Of a stretch of 64,000 nt of DNA, positions 1-8,110 are shown in pieces. Where the stretch lies: contig NZ_VFAH01000024.1 in assembly GCF_008929045.1 (NCBI RefSeq), positions 1-64,000 of the forward strand. Reading direction: 5' to 3'. Origin of the DNA: Noviherbaspirillum aerium (GTDB taxonomy: Bacteria; Pseudomonadota; Gammaproteobacteria; Burkholderiales; Burkholderiaceae_D). Position 1 is the stretch's first letter, and each line of letters opens with the position of its first letter. The notes under the pieces are model-generated. The model was not told the DNA's origin, did no database searches, and saw only the letters and a program-made list of their open reading frames with translations. The translations under genes and the position numbers were made by a program.

Positions 1-399
1 TGCGGGCAACCTCTTGCGAGGTGTCGCTCACTCAAAATACTGACAGAAAAGTATCTTGCGATACTTCCTATTTGTTTCTCTTGTGAGCACTTCATGTTGT
101 TTGAGCTTGCAGCTTGCGCTGCCGGCTCGCCTCATCAAGCGCCCACACTTATCGGTTGTTGGTTGTTAAAGACCTGTTGCCTGACAGAGCGTCGTGTCTG
201 TCGCCGTGCGCTTTGTTTGCTGCGTTTCGCGACGGGAGCCGAACTATAGCAAGCTTGATCGAGTCTGCCAAGCACTTTTTCGCCAAAATGGGACGAAAGC
301 GGTTTTCGCCGTTGAAAGTTATGAATTCGATATCAGGTTCACGCTGAAAAGTCTTCGCTTGCGGACGAACCAGAGCAAATCGATGCCACTCAAACAAGC
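1..399. other. No recognisable gene
   Basis: Short overlapping reading frames occur on both strands, but none resembles a known family and none has a convincing ribosome binding site. A small inverted repeat (AAGTATC/GATACTT, about 50-67) is visible. The stretch is probably the upstream region of the M23 peptidase gene or the edge of a gene outside the window. Confidence 0.5.
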
Positions 400-978
400 A
401 TGTCACTTCTTCGTTCATGGCATTTTCTTCTGCGCTTCGCGTACCTTGCCTTAGTCGCATCTGCAATCAATGCGTGCTTTGCCATCATCAAACCAATTGT
501 CGAAAATTTAATATACAGGTCAAGCCTTTTGGCAAGCGAGCCGGTCCGGCATTTACCCATACCTGTCGACAGGGTGCAGTCACGTCACTTGCGCGACACG
601 TGGCATGCGTCGCGAAGCAACGGCCGAAAACACGAGGGTATCGATATCTTCGCCGCGCGCGGCACGCCAGTGCGCTCCACGACCGAAGGAGTCATTAGCC
701 GTATCGGCACGAACAGGCTCGGAGGCAATGTCGTCTGGGTTATTGGCCCCGGCGGGCACCGACACTACTATGCCCATCTTGACCAATTTGCCAATGTACG
801 AGCGGGCGAACGCATCAGTGCCGGCGCGTTGTTAGGATTTGTAGGCAACACAGGCAATGCAAAGACAACTCCGCCGCATTTGCATTATGGCATTTACACT
901 TACGCCGGTGCGATCAATCCATTTCCCTTTCTCCTGGCAAGAACAGCCCCAGATGCCGTACGGCATGTAGCGCCTTAG
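400..978 (+). CDS. M23 family metallopeptidase, membrane anchored
   Basis: This 192-residue protein is a likely zinc endopeptidase of the M23 (LytM) family that cuts peptidoglycan cross-links or regulates amidases. A hydrophobic N-terminal segment at about residues 8-30 looks like a signal anchor, placing the catalytic domain in the periplasm. The metal-binding motifs are visible: HEGIDIFA (HxxxD) near residue 78 and PPHLHYG (HxH) near residue 160, plus the glycine-rich GNVVWVIGPGGHRHYYAHL core. It is short for the family and has no LysM or coiled-coil region, so it resembles a minimal M23 domain. The ATG at 400 is the first start that includes the membrane segment, but its Shine-Dalgarno is weak. 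It stands alone. The family assignment is secure; the exact substrate is not known. Confidence 0.88.
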   Translation: MSLLRSWHFLLRFAYLALVASAINACFAIIKPIVENLIYRSSLLASEPVRHLPIPVDRVQSRHLRDTWHASRSNGRKHEGIDIFAARGTPVRSTTEGVISRIGTNRLGGNVVWVIGPGGHRHYYAHLDQFANVRAGERISAGALLGFVGNTGNAKTTPPHLHYGIYTYAGAINPFPFLLARTAPDAVRHVAP

Positions 979-1089
979 CCGCTCCTGATATCGACGGAGG
1001 AGACCGGCGCACCGGCAAGAATCGAACGGTAGAGCTTATGGACCTGTCAATAGAACATTGACAATTCACTTACCGTAACACTTCTACCC

Positions 1090-1575
1090 ATGTCGACTTA
1101 CCTGCTGCTCAAGACGCTGCATGTCATTTCTTCTGTGTTCCTTGCCGGAGTCGGGTTCGGATCCGCGTATTACCTGTTCTTCGCAAACCGCAGCAACAGC
1201 GTTGCGGCGCAAGCTGTCGTGGCTCGGCTCGTCGCACGCGCGGACTGGGCATTCACCACGCCGGCGGGCTTCATCCAGCCCATTACCGGTTTCGGCCTGA
1301 TGCATATGGCCGGCTGGAAGCTGAACACACCCTGGATTGCCTGGACGCTCGTACTGTATGTCATCGCAGGCGCATGCTGGCTTCCTGTGGTCTGGCTGCA
1401 GCTACAGATGAGGAAGATGGCAGATCATGCGGTGGCTACCAACACTGCGCTTCCGGAACGTTACTGGAAGTATGCGCGCTGGTGGGAGAGCCTTGGCTAT
1501 CCTGCGTTCGCTGCCATGGTCATTATCTATTTCCTGATGGTGACGAAGCCCGCCCTGCCGTGGCCTGGACAATGA
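1090..1575 (+). CDS. DUF2269-type integral membrane protein
   Basis: This 161-residue protein has four hydrophobic segments (roughly residues 5-28, 58-75, 82-104 and 133-153). It has the pattern of the DUF2269 family: an N-terminal KTLHVISSVFLAG segment followed by a loop with WAFTTPAGFIQPITG. The function of this family is not established; members are small inner-membrane proteins. It lies convergent to the cyanophycinase gene, with 12 bases between the two stop codons. The ATG at 1090 has little upstream Shine-Dalgarno sequence, but it begins exactly at the conserved N-terminus. Confidence 0.8.
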   Translation: MSTYLLLKTLHVISSVFLAGVGFGSAYYLFFANRSNSVAAQAVVARLVARADWAFTTPAGFIQPITGFGLMHMAGWKLNTPWIAWTLVLYVIAGACWLPVVWLQLQMRKMADHAVATNTALPERYWKYARWWESLGYPAFAAMVIIYFLMVTKPALPWPGQ

Positions 1576-1587
1576 TTCTGTCCTGCT

Positions 1588-2553
1588 CTACCGCGTCAAC
1601 ACTGGAAGCACTTCCGCCAGAGCCTGCAAAGCTGTCATCTCTTCTTCAAGAAGATTGCCTGCCCGCCTGTCATGATCCGGAGCTGATGAAATACCTGAGG
1701 GCAGGAGATGTATCTGCATGGACGAGGTCTTGACCAGTTCTTCCATGTCGACGTCTTCCACCGAAACATTCAATCGTCTTCCATCGACGATGGTCACGGT
1801 ACCGGAGCCAATGACTTCGAATTTCTTGCCTCGGCTGATGATGAGCGCGGTATCTTCATCAACGCCGATACCGATCAACCGCGGATGCCTGGCGACTGCC
1901 GACGCGAGGCGGTCGAGGCGCCGCCGCTGGGAAAAGTGCTGGTCGATCAGGGCACCGCGCAGCAGGCCTAGCCCGTCACTGATGGTGCGCCCGGTCAGCA
2001 TGTTGCTTGACATCGCTGCGGCGCCGGCGCTGGTGCCCGCGACACAGAGTCCATTGACGCGATATGCATGGTCGAGCGCCCTCTCGACGCTTGTGCCGCC
2101 GATCAGGCTGAGAAGCCGACGCTGATCTCCGCCCGTCAGCAGAACGACATGAGACTTCCCGATCAATGCGGCAAGTTCCGGATTCTCGCTGTCATCGCGC
2201 GAGCTGATTGCTGCATGCCTGCGCTGCGTGACACCAAGCTCCTCGAATATCCTGTCGTAGCGTCCCCATACAAATTCCGGGAACGCGCTCGCAGCACTGA
2301 TGATGGTTACTACAGGATCCGCTTGCCCTGTCAATGCGAGCATGCGCCGGAGGATCAGTCGATCGCCGGTGCGGTCCTCTGCACCGCCGATAATGACGAG
2401 ATGGCCGGCAGGCTGACGCACGGCCGCCTGCGGCATCGGGTGTGGCGGAGCGTGGTCGGCGCGAGCATTGGAAGCAGCGTCTTTCACGACGCCTGCAACA
2501 GTGCAGGAAGCGACCAGCGAGAGGCCGGCAAACAGAAATTTTCTTCTTTTCAT
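1588..2553 (-). CDS. Cyanophycinase (peptidase family S51), exported
   Basis: This 321-residue protein is a likely serine exopeptidase that hydrolyses cyanophycin (multi-L-arginyl-poly-aspartate) to beta-Asp-Arg dipeptides. The nucleophile motif GTSAGAAAMS (near residue 174) and the conserved GGAEDR, LLTGGDQRRL and GIGVDEDTALII motifs are those of cyanophycinases. The N-terminus (MKRRKFLFAGLSLVASC) combines a twin-arginine-like RRKFLF pattern with a possible lipobox ending at Cys17, so the enzyme is probably exported, like the extracellular CphE/CphI branch. No cyanophycin synthetase gene is present in this window, so it may degrade polymer from outside the cell or be a related S51 dipeptidase. 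A promoter region of about 390 bases separates it from the divergent MFS gene. Confidence 0.87.
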   Translation of the reverse strand: MKRRKFLFAGLSLVASCTVAGVVKDAASNARADHAPPHPMPQAAVRQPAGHLVIIGGAEDRTGDRLILRRMLALTGQADPVVTIISAASAFPEFVWGRYDRIFEELGVTQRRHAAISSRDDSENPELAALIGKSHVVLLTGGDQRRLLSLIGGTSVERALDHAYRVNGLCVAGTSAGAAAMSSNMLTGRTISDGLGLLRGALIDQHFSQRRRLDRLASAVARHPRLIGIGVDEDTALIISRGKKFEVIGSGTVTIVDGRRLNVSVEDVDMEELVKTSSMQIHLLPSGISSAPDHDRRAGNLLEEEMTALQALAEVLPVLTR

Positions 2554-2942
2554 GAGCGTGCAAGGTCGGAAACGTTGAAGCGGTTAAGACTTTATTTTCG
2601 GTGTCTCGCTTGTATCAGCGAAGACGCAAACCAGCGAGTCCTGGACTCAGACCGGTGTTTCCGCGAAGCGTTTCGAGCAAAGGCGTTTTCGAACGAAGAC
2701 CAGATGAATGCGTCTATGAACAGCCAGCGGTATCCGCTCATTCATATGCATGATATGGAGCAATATAATATCGGCTCAAGACTTCGCACCATGACTTCGG
2801 GGTTTTTCGATGTGTGCAATACGCCCTCGATAATGCAAACCTTCCGCGCTTTTCCACAGAACAAAGCATTGCCCATCGGCGGCAGTGGTTTGGCACCGCA
2901 TCGTGCTGCAGTGAGTGCGACATCCATTAACTATTGCCACCA
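2554..2942. other. Divergent intergenic region
   Basis: This gap lies between the divergently read cyanophycinase and MFS genes and must hold both promoters. Several overlapping reading frames of 60-67 codons run through it on the minus strand, but none looks like protein-coding sequence. No clear operator was seen. Confidence 0.4.
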
Positions 2943-4103
2943 ATGACAGAATCCACCGAGCAATTACCCATTGCGTCAAGCCGCCCCACCCTGCTTCGTC
3001 AAGCCGCCCTGCCCACGCTGTTTCTTATGCTGGGTGTGATTTACGCAAGCTGGGCCGCACGAATACCCGCCATTCGCGACGCACTCGCGCTGAATTCGGC
3101 ACAACTCGGCATCGTGCTGCTGAGCAGCGGCATTGGAGCGGTGGGTTCGTTTCCGTTGGTCGCCTGGTTGATCAGGAAGCGTGGAGGTCGCCATTCCGCA
3201 TGGTTGACTGGCCTTGCCTTGCTGGCCAGCCTTCCTCTCTTGTCGATGGCGCCCGGCTTCATCAGCCTCCTGTTGGCGGCGATCCTGTATGGCGCGGCCT
3301 CCAGCAGTTTTGATGTGGCGATCAATGCGATAGGTGCGGATGCGGAAAAGGCGGCCGGCCGATCCATCATGTCGGCCCTGCATGCCTGGTTCTGTGTCGG
3401 TACGGTTTCCGGAGCGCTGACCGGCAGTGTTGTTGCCGGCATGGGCCTCGACCCGTTCAATCACTTTACCGCGATTGCCTTGTTGTTCGCCGTGCCGCTT
3501 TATCTCAGCTATGCCAGCCTGGAAAGGGATGACTTGAAAACGCACAACGCCGAGCGCAGTTTCGCCATTCCGCACGGACCTGCAGTGGTACTTGGAGTCA
3601 TCTGCTTCTGCGGAGCGGTGGCAGAAGGATCTGTTGCTGACTGGAGCGGCATCTTCATGAAAGACCGTCTTGGCGTCGGCGACGGTATCGCACCACTGGC
3701 CTTTGCGGGATTCGCCGCAATGATGCTGGCGGCACGTCTGTTCGGTGACAGGCTCAAGGACAGTTTCGGTGCGCGCCGGGTAATCTGTACCGGCGCGGTG
3801 CTGGCGGCGGCAGGCATCTTCATCGCCGTTCCCGCATTCAATACGACGACGACGATTTTCGGATTCGCCATCGCCGGGGCCGGGATGGCAGCGTTATTCC
3901 CGTTCGTCTATAGCGCTGCGGCGCGCTATGGTTCAACCGCATTGGCGGCAGTGGCCACGTTTGGCTATAGCGGTAATCTGATCGGTCCACCCATTATCGG
4001 CTTCGTAGCCCATGCATGGGGATTGCAGTTCTCACTGGCTCTGCTCGGAGCCCTGTGCCTGTTCATTGCGGCCGCCGCCTCCCGTGCTCGCGCACTTGAC
4101 TGA
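2943..4103 (+). CDS. MFS transporter
   Basis: This 386-residue integral membrane protein has about 12 hydrophobic segments in two six-helix halves. The A-like motif RKRGGRHSAW follows TM2, and the repeat half has GDRLKDSFGARR after TM8; both are typical of the major facilitator superfamily. The general pattern (AARIPAIRDALALNSAQLG near the start, a conserved SFDVAINA segment in TM4) is like the YbjJ/FucP-type branch, which includes sugar and drug transporters. The substrate cannot be read from the sequence. The ATG at 2943 is preferred over the TTG nine bases upstream. It is transcribed alone, divergent from the cyanophycinase. Confidence 0.85.
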   Translation: MTESTEQLPIASSRPTLLRQAALPTLFLMLGVIYASWAARIPAIRDALALNSAQLGIVLLSSGIGAVGSFPLVAWLIRKRGGRHSAWLTGLALLASLPLLSMAPGFISLLLAAILYGAASSSFDVAINAIGADAEKAAGRSIMSALHAWFCVGTVSGALTGSVVAGMGLDPFNHFTAIALLFAVPLYLSYASLERDDLKTHNAERSFAIPHGPAVVLGVICFCGAVAEGSVADWSGIFMKDRLGVGDGIAPLAFAGFAAMMLAARLFGDRLKDSFGARRVICTGAVLAAAGIFIAVPAFNTTTTIFGFAIAGAGMAALFPFVYSAAARYGSTALAAVATFGYSGNLIGPPIIGFVAHAWGLQFSLALLGALCLFIAAAASRARALD

Positions 4104-4183
4104 ACAAATGCGGGCAATCTCCCAGGCCTAAGGATCTCATCGACATGGACGCGAACTCGCGCCATGGCGATACCAACTCGCCA

Positions 4184-4372
4184 TTAGTAGTAGGCAACGC
4201 TTGGAGAGCCGGGCTCCGTTTCGATAAGAATCAGATGTTCAGGGGCCATCACGTAACCAAGCTCCCACAGATCCGCGAGCAGAGTTTCCTTTGCCTGTGT
4301 CTCCGACAACGCATTCACGCTACTGTTGCCCTTCAGGCCGCGCCTGTTGTACTCAAAATGATAGATCGACAT
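4184..4372 (-). CDS. Small hypothetical protein, 62 residues
   Basis: This frame is short but has an AGAGGT ribosome binding site five to six bases before its ATG. The sequence is protein-like: acidic, beginning MSIYHFEYNRRG and containing LSETQAKETLLADLWELGY, which suggests one helix. It has no membrane segment or known motif. It may be an orphan cytosolic protein. It reads toward the MFS gene (convergent), 80 bases away. Confidence 0.55.
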   Translation of the reverse strand: MSIYHFEYNRRGLKGNSSVNALSETQAKETLLADLWELGYVMAPEHLILIETEPGSPSVAYY

Positions 4373-4963
4373 TTATTACCTCTCTGCATTATTCCCGAGA
4401 CAAAGGTAACAAGGCTGGAGCCGTAAGGAATTGAGTGAAATCAACAAGCTTGTCTCGACTACAGTGGCACTGTGATGGTTCGGTTAATCATCGTGGCGAT
4501 AAAAGCTTACCCGAGCGACAAGCATATGCAACAGAAAGATATCGGACGCTTGGACACACGGCACGACTTATACCGATCCCTAGCCAAACCATGCCATGAG
4601 ATTGCGTCTTTTCCGCGTGGCCGCATTGCGCGTCATCCATAATTCGCAATGGACTCCCAATCTGCCATCCCGGCCATGCCGGTCGAAAAAATCATCGACC
4701 TAATCTGTTATGGAATGACCTGGGTCTGGTATTACGTTCAGCTTTCAAGCCGCTGGGAAAACCATAGGTCAAGGGAGGAACAGCGAAGAGAAACAACAGG
4801 CATGCAAGGACTCGGCAGCGCAACACGGCGAAGCGAGTGCTTGATACATAAAAAGCGGGGAATGAATGTCACATCAACTTTGGATCGATCAAGTCAGATC
4901 GAAATGGATTCGGAAAGGAACCGAACCCGTCACAGTAGCGATATCGCCAGACATTGATATGTC
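4373..4963. other. Intergenic region without recognisable gene
   Basis: Nothing in this 590-base stretch resembles a gene. Reading frames of about 100 codons exist, but their composition is not protein-like. Part of it should contain the promoter of the 62-residue gene on the minus strand and the 3' end of the tRNA-Leu transcript. Confidence 0.45.
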
Positions 4964-5048
4964 TGGTGCCCAGAAGAGGACTCGAACCTCCACGTCTCTC
5001 GACACAGCGACCTCAACGCTGCGCGTCTACCAATTCCGCCATCTGGGC
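4964..5048 (-). tRNA. tRNA-Leu (anticodon GAG)
   Basis: Read on the minus strand, this 85-base sequence starts GCCCAGATGGCGGAATTGG and ends with an encoded CCA. The acceptor stem GCCCAGA pairs with TCTGGGC, and the TTCGAGTCC T-arm is present. The long variable arm is typical of class II tRNAs. The anticodon stem CAGCG/CGCTG closes a seven-base loop TTGAGGT, giving anticodon GAG (reads CUC/CUU). It is the downstream member of a two-gene tRNA-Leu cluster, 62 bases from the next. Confidence 0.95.
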
Positions 5049-5110
5049 GACAGCTACTGCCTGCTTGATCAGCAGGACAGGGATTCATGCAAAGCACCCG
5101 CCATAAAGAC

Positions 5111-5197
5111 TGGTGCCCAGAAGAGGACTCGAACCTCCACAGTGTTGCCACCGCTAGGACCTGAACCTAGTGCGTCTACCAATTCCGCCATCTGGGC
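5111..5197 (-). tRNA. tRNA-Leu (anticodon CAG)
   Basis: This is an 87-base class II tRNA on the minus strand with an encoded CCA end. Its first 26 bases and its T-arm/acceptor half are the same as in the neighbouring tRNA-Leu(GAG). The anticodon stem CTAGG/CCTAG closes the loop TTCAGGT, so the anticodon is CAG, which reads CUG, the major leucine codon in GC-rich genomes. It is the upstream gene of the pair, and both are probably co-transcribed. Confidence 0.96.
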
Positions 5198-5337
5198 CCG
5201 TCGTGATCCGATGAGAATCACGTCAAGGAGGCGCGCATCTTACCCCATAGAATCGAAATGCTCAAGTGCCTGGAGCACGAATTCTTAAAAAGTTTTCAGG
5301 ACATCGCTTCCGCGGCTTGAAATGCATGACGTGGCGA

Positions 5338-5598
5338 CTAGAAGCGCCGCGGACTGAATCCATAATGAATGAGATAGGCTTGGCCCTTGTAAACCGCTGC
5401 CGTGCACCGTTCGATTCCCTCCCCCGAGTGCAGGATATCGACCAGAAGATAATCGGGCTGGCCGGCGGGAAGTTTCTTGTACAGGCTTGCATGGTCGCGG
5501 CGAATCGCGGCGGGAGCCGGCACCACCCATTCACAGGCTGGCAGCGACGCCTGCGAGACTGCAGGAATGGAGGGGGATTTTGGAATTAGGCTGTACAT
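5338..5598 (-). CDS. Hypothetical protein, about 86 residues
   Basis: The C-terminal two thirds of this frame look like real protein (PDYLLVDILHSGEGIERC, then VYKGQAYLIHYGF at the end), with alternating hydrophobic residues suggestive of beta strands. The start is uncertain. ATG at 5598 is used here; ATG at 5649 would add 17 residues, and a GGAGG lies between the two, about 23 bases before 5598. No family is recognised. It lies 68 bases downstream of another small minus-strand gene and may be co-transcribed with it. Confidence 0.45.
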   Translation of the reverse strand: MYSLIPKSPSIPAVSQASLPACEWVVPAPAAIRRDHASLYKKLPAGQPDYLLVDILHSGEGIERCTAAVYKGQAYLIHYGFSPRRF

Positions 5599-5666
5599 GA
5601 TCGCATCTGTTTCAAGGAATACCTCCAAGGGACTGCTTGCGCCATTCATGCTCCAAAGCTGGGTAC

Positions 5667-5900
5667 TCAACCCTGGCCAAGGTTCGACGCACCCTGTTTT
5701 CGGCGACGGCTGTAAAACACCATGGTCTGGACGAGCACCGCCCATTCCATCTCGTCGCGAAAGACTTCCGCACTCCGCTCCACATAGTGATAGGTCCACC
5801 CGCATTCACAGCACTCGGGGCAATCCAGGTCAGGAATCGCCTGCACCATTGCTTCGGTATAGCGCATCAGGTCCTCGATCGAAACTTCGTCCTTGTCCAT
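5667..5900 (-). CDS. Small Cys-rich hypothetical protein, 77 residues
   Basis: This frame begins MDKDEVSIEDLMRYTEAM and carries a cysteine cluster CPECCECGW around residue 28, which could bind a metal, followed by a helical, aromatic C-terminal half. An AAAAGG sequence lies a suitable distance before the ATG at 5900; an in-frame GTG 18 bases upstream is less likely. No family is recognised. It is divergent from the EamA transporter. Confidence 0.55.
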   Translation of the reverse strand: MDKDEVSIEDLMRYTEAMVQAIPDLDCPECCECGWTYHYVERSAEVFRDEMEWAVLVQTMVFYSRRRKQGASNLGQG

Positions 5901-6037
5901 TGTCTGCCTTTTCGTCACCAGATGATCGATGTCATTGAGACATCGGTTTGCAGCAAGGATTCCACATTCGCTTCAGCAACATCAGTAGCATCACCGCATT
6001 CGCTGCAGGCAAGAAACTATCCCTCTATCATTGCAGG

Positions 6038-6937
6038 ATGAAACAGACTCATTCCGCGGGCGCGATAGCGATGATTACGCTTGCCGCCCTGTTGTTTTCC
6101 CTGATGGACGCCGGCACCAAATTTCTAGGCGCCCTGCTGCCGATGGTGCTCATCCTCTGGAGCCGATACGCGATACAGACACTGGTCATGGCCGGCACGG
6201 TAATCTACAACCGCGGCTGGAAGGGTTTTCGCACCGAGCACCCGCGCGTCCAATTCCTGCGCGGCAGCATGCTGATCATGTTGAGCATTCTTACTTTCTA
6301 TAGCTTGAAATATTTGCCGCTCGCGGAATTCACGGCAATCATCATGCTCTCTCCCATTCTTGTGACCGCGCTGACCAGCCGCCTCTCGCAGAGGCCGCTG
6401 GGCCTGCTGCGCTGGCTGCTGATCCTGACGGCGTTTGCCGGGACCATCACTGTCATCCGGCCCGGCAGCGCACTGTTCGATGTCGTTGCCCTGTTGCCGC
6501 TGCTGGCCACACTGGTCTCCGCCGCATACAACCTGGTGACGAGCCGGTTAGCCGTGCTCGACAATCCGCATACGACGCAGTTCTATACCGGCCTGACCGG
6601 GGTCGCGCTGCTCTCGCCTCTGATTGCGCTGCAAGCAGGCGGGTTGTACGAGCTTGGCATCCGACTGGAGGCCCGCAACTTTCTTATCCTGCTGGCGATC
6701 GGGCTTCTCGGCACCGTGGCTCACCTGCTGCTGGTCATGGCGTTCCGTCGTACGCACCCTGCCGCGCTGATGCCTTTTACCTATACGCAGATTGCCTTTG
6801 CCGCCTTGATAGGATGGATTTTCTTTCGCCATTCCCCGGACTTCTGGGCATGGATCGGGATGAGTGTCATTGCCGTTGCCAGTTGTCTATCGGCATGGCT
6901 GGACATGCATGAGTCGCGCCGCCGCGTGCCGAAGTGA
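6038..6937 (+). CDS. EamA/DMT-superfamily transporter
   Basis: This 299-residue inner-membrane protein has about ten transmembrane helices arranged as two EamA-like halves. The first half ends with the conserved run from LPLAEFTAIIMLSPILVTAL to the GTITVIRPG segment. The second half contains AFRRTHPAALMPFTYTQIAF, which matches the equivalent end of the repeat. Members export metabolites, amino acids or drugs; the substrate is not evident here. The ATG at 6038, before KQTHSAGAIAMITL, is chosen because the 30 residues upstream do not fit the family. A stem-loop with a T-run about 120 bases downstream may end its transcript. Confidence 0.85.
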   Translation: MKQTHSAGAIAMITLAALLFSLMDAGTKFLGALLPMVLILWSRYAIQTLVMAGTVIYNRGWKGFRTEHPRVQFLRGSMLIMLSILTFYSLKYLPLAEFTAIIMLSPILVTALTSRLSQRPLGLLRWLLILTAFAGTITVIRPGSALFDVVALLPLLATLVSAAYNLVTSRLAVLDNPHTTQFYTGLTGVALLSPLIALQAGGLYELGIRLEARNFLILLAIGLLGTVAHLLLVMAFRRTHPAALMPFTYTQIAFAALIGWIFFRHSPDFWAWIGMSVIAVASCLSAWLDMHESRRRVPK

Positions 6938-7057
6938 ACAAGTGTGCATTTGCTACCTGCCTCATTGCACGTATTTACATTATTTCCAGTTAAACAAGTT
7001 CTTAATCAAGGATTGTATAAATTACACATTCCTGTCGCATCGCTTGGGGCTTATGGT

Positions 7058-7081
7058 AAAAAGCGGCTTTCTGCGCTTTTT
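7058..7081 (+). terminator. Rho-independent terminator-like hairpin
   Basis: AAAAAGCG (7058-7065) pairs with CGCTTTTT (7074-7081) around an eight-base loop, followed by further T. It can work in either direction and lies about 120 bases after the EamA stop codon. Confidence 0.6.
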
Positions 7082-7270
7082 TCATCGGGCCAAGAATAGG
7101 ATTTCATTGCTGCTCAAGCATTAGTTTCACCGAATCGGAGTCGGCACGCGCTTTGCTAATACCTGTCTACCTAGCGATGATTTTGTTTGTACCGCCGACG
7201 GCAGGTTCTTCAGTCATCGACGGTCAAGATAATACTTAAGACTCAGTGCATGCAGATAAGGAGAAATGAA

Positions 7271-7498
7271 ATGGCATACGACAAAGTTGCAGTGGCGGCG
7301 GTGAAGGCGGTAAGCAATCTCTTGCAAAAGATGCCCGACGAATCGACCAAGGCAGATGCGCTCGGCGTCATGATGATGACCAACTATAACCTGCTCCGCG
7401 ATGTTCACGGCGACGAGTTCGTACGCGCATGGTTGCAGACAGCACTTCAAGATCTGGAGCAGAATCCGCCGATCTTTACCAACGCGAACATGCATTAA
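7271..7498 (+). CDS. Small hypothetical protein, 75 residues
   Basis: An AAGGAG site (7258-7263) lies seven bases before this ATG, a strong translation signal. The protein (MAYDKVAVAAVKAVSNLLQK at the start) is predicted to be soluble and helical, with a conserved-looking NYNLLRDVHGDEFVRAWLQ segment and no membrane span. No family is recognised. The good ribosome binding site and protein-like codon use make it a likely real gene. It stands alone, with several hundred bases of non-coding sequence on each side. Confidence 0.7.
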   Translation: MAYDKVAVAAVKAVSNLLQKMPDESTKADALGVMMMTNYNLLRDVHGDEFVRAWLQTALQDLEQNPPIFTNANMH

Positions 7499-7749
7499 GA
7501 TCCTGGCGTCACTCCCCGCTTCGTTTTCGGGGGAATGCGGAACAGTGTCCATAGCGAGGCAGCGGTATCTCTACTTGAAAGACAAAGGCGGCTTCGTTTA
7601 TTGAACGAAGCTGAACGAAGCCCTGAACGGCAGCTGACGCGATTCTGGCACGATGCACCTTTGCATGGCATGATCCAGCAAGGCCGATTGGGTCGGCCGT
7701 TTGCATGGCATATAGCGATACCACGTGGAAGCTTGGCGAGCAGGAAGAA
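7499..7749. other. Non-coding stretch with short repeats
   Basis: No gene is supported. Visible structure includes two copies of TTTGCATGGCAT (7660-7710), between which lies a small stem (GGCCGATTGGGTCGGCC), and a GAACGAAGC duplication near 7605-7618. Confidence 0.4.
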
Positions 7750-7773
7750 GGCCTGATGCTGGAGCATCAGGCC
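7750..7773. repeat. Perfect hairpin, possible terminator
   Basis: GGCCTGATGCT (7750-7760) is followed after two bases by its exact reverse complement (7763-7773). There is no T-run. A second inverted repeat (TGTTTTAA/TTAAAACA, near 7786-7808) follows and overlaps the stop codon of the 32-residue gene. These probably form the transcript end of that gene. Confidence 0.55.
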
Positions 7774-7800
7774 AGGCAGGCAGTGTTTTAAGACGCTCTT

Positions 7801-7899
7801 TTAAAACACGCCAAAAAAGCTAAGCAGCAGCAATGTCAGCACAATGGATACCAGAATGGATCCAAGGCAGCCGAGCCGGCTCGAGAAAAAGAAGAACAT
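7801..7899 (-). CDS. 32-residue single-pass membrane protein
   Basis: This frame encodes a 32-residue protein starting MFFFFSSRLGCLGSILVS and continuing as an uninterrupted hydrophobic leucine/valine-rich helix to the stop codon. An AGGGAGG sequence lies at ideal spacing before the ATG, so translation is well supported. The RLGCLGS motif before one transmembrane helix recalls short, widely distributed uncharacterised membrane proteins, but I cannot assign a function. The gene is single, with an inverted repeat overlapping its stop codon. Confidence 0.72.
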   Translation of the reverse strand: MFFFFSSRLGCLGSILVSIVLTLLLLSFFGVF

Positions 7900-8110
7900 G
7901 ATTGCCTCCCTTGATTTGTGATTCTGTTTGCTTGAAGCGTATGAAACTCATACCTCCTCGCATTGAGACAAGGTCACGTCCTTAAAAATTCACTGCTTGC
8001 GCCTGTGAGCCAATGAACGGCGGCCGGTTCGCTAGTCCGGACAGACCGGGACAACAGGCATAGGGAAGGACACCATCGGCCAAGCCGCGCTGTCGCGCCT
8101 TAATAAAAAG

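Noticed and set aside
149-418. Leftward open frame before the M23 gene
   Set aside because: Weak ribosome binding site and no family pattern; the M23 gene starts within its span on the other strand.
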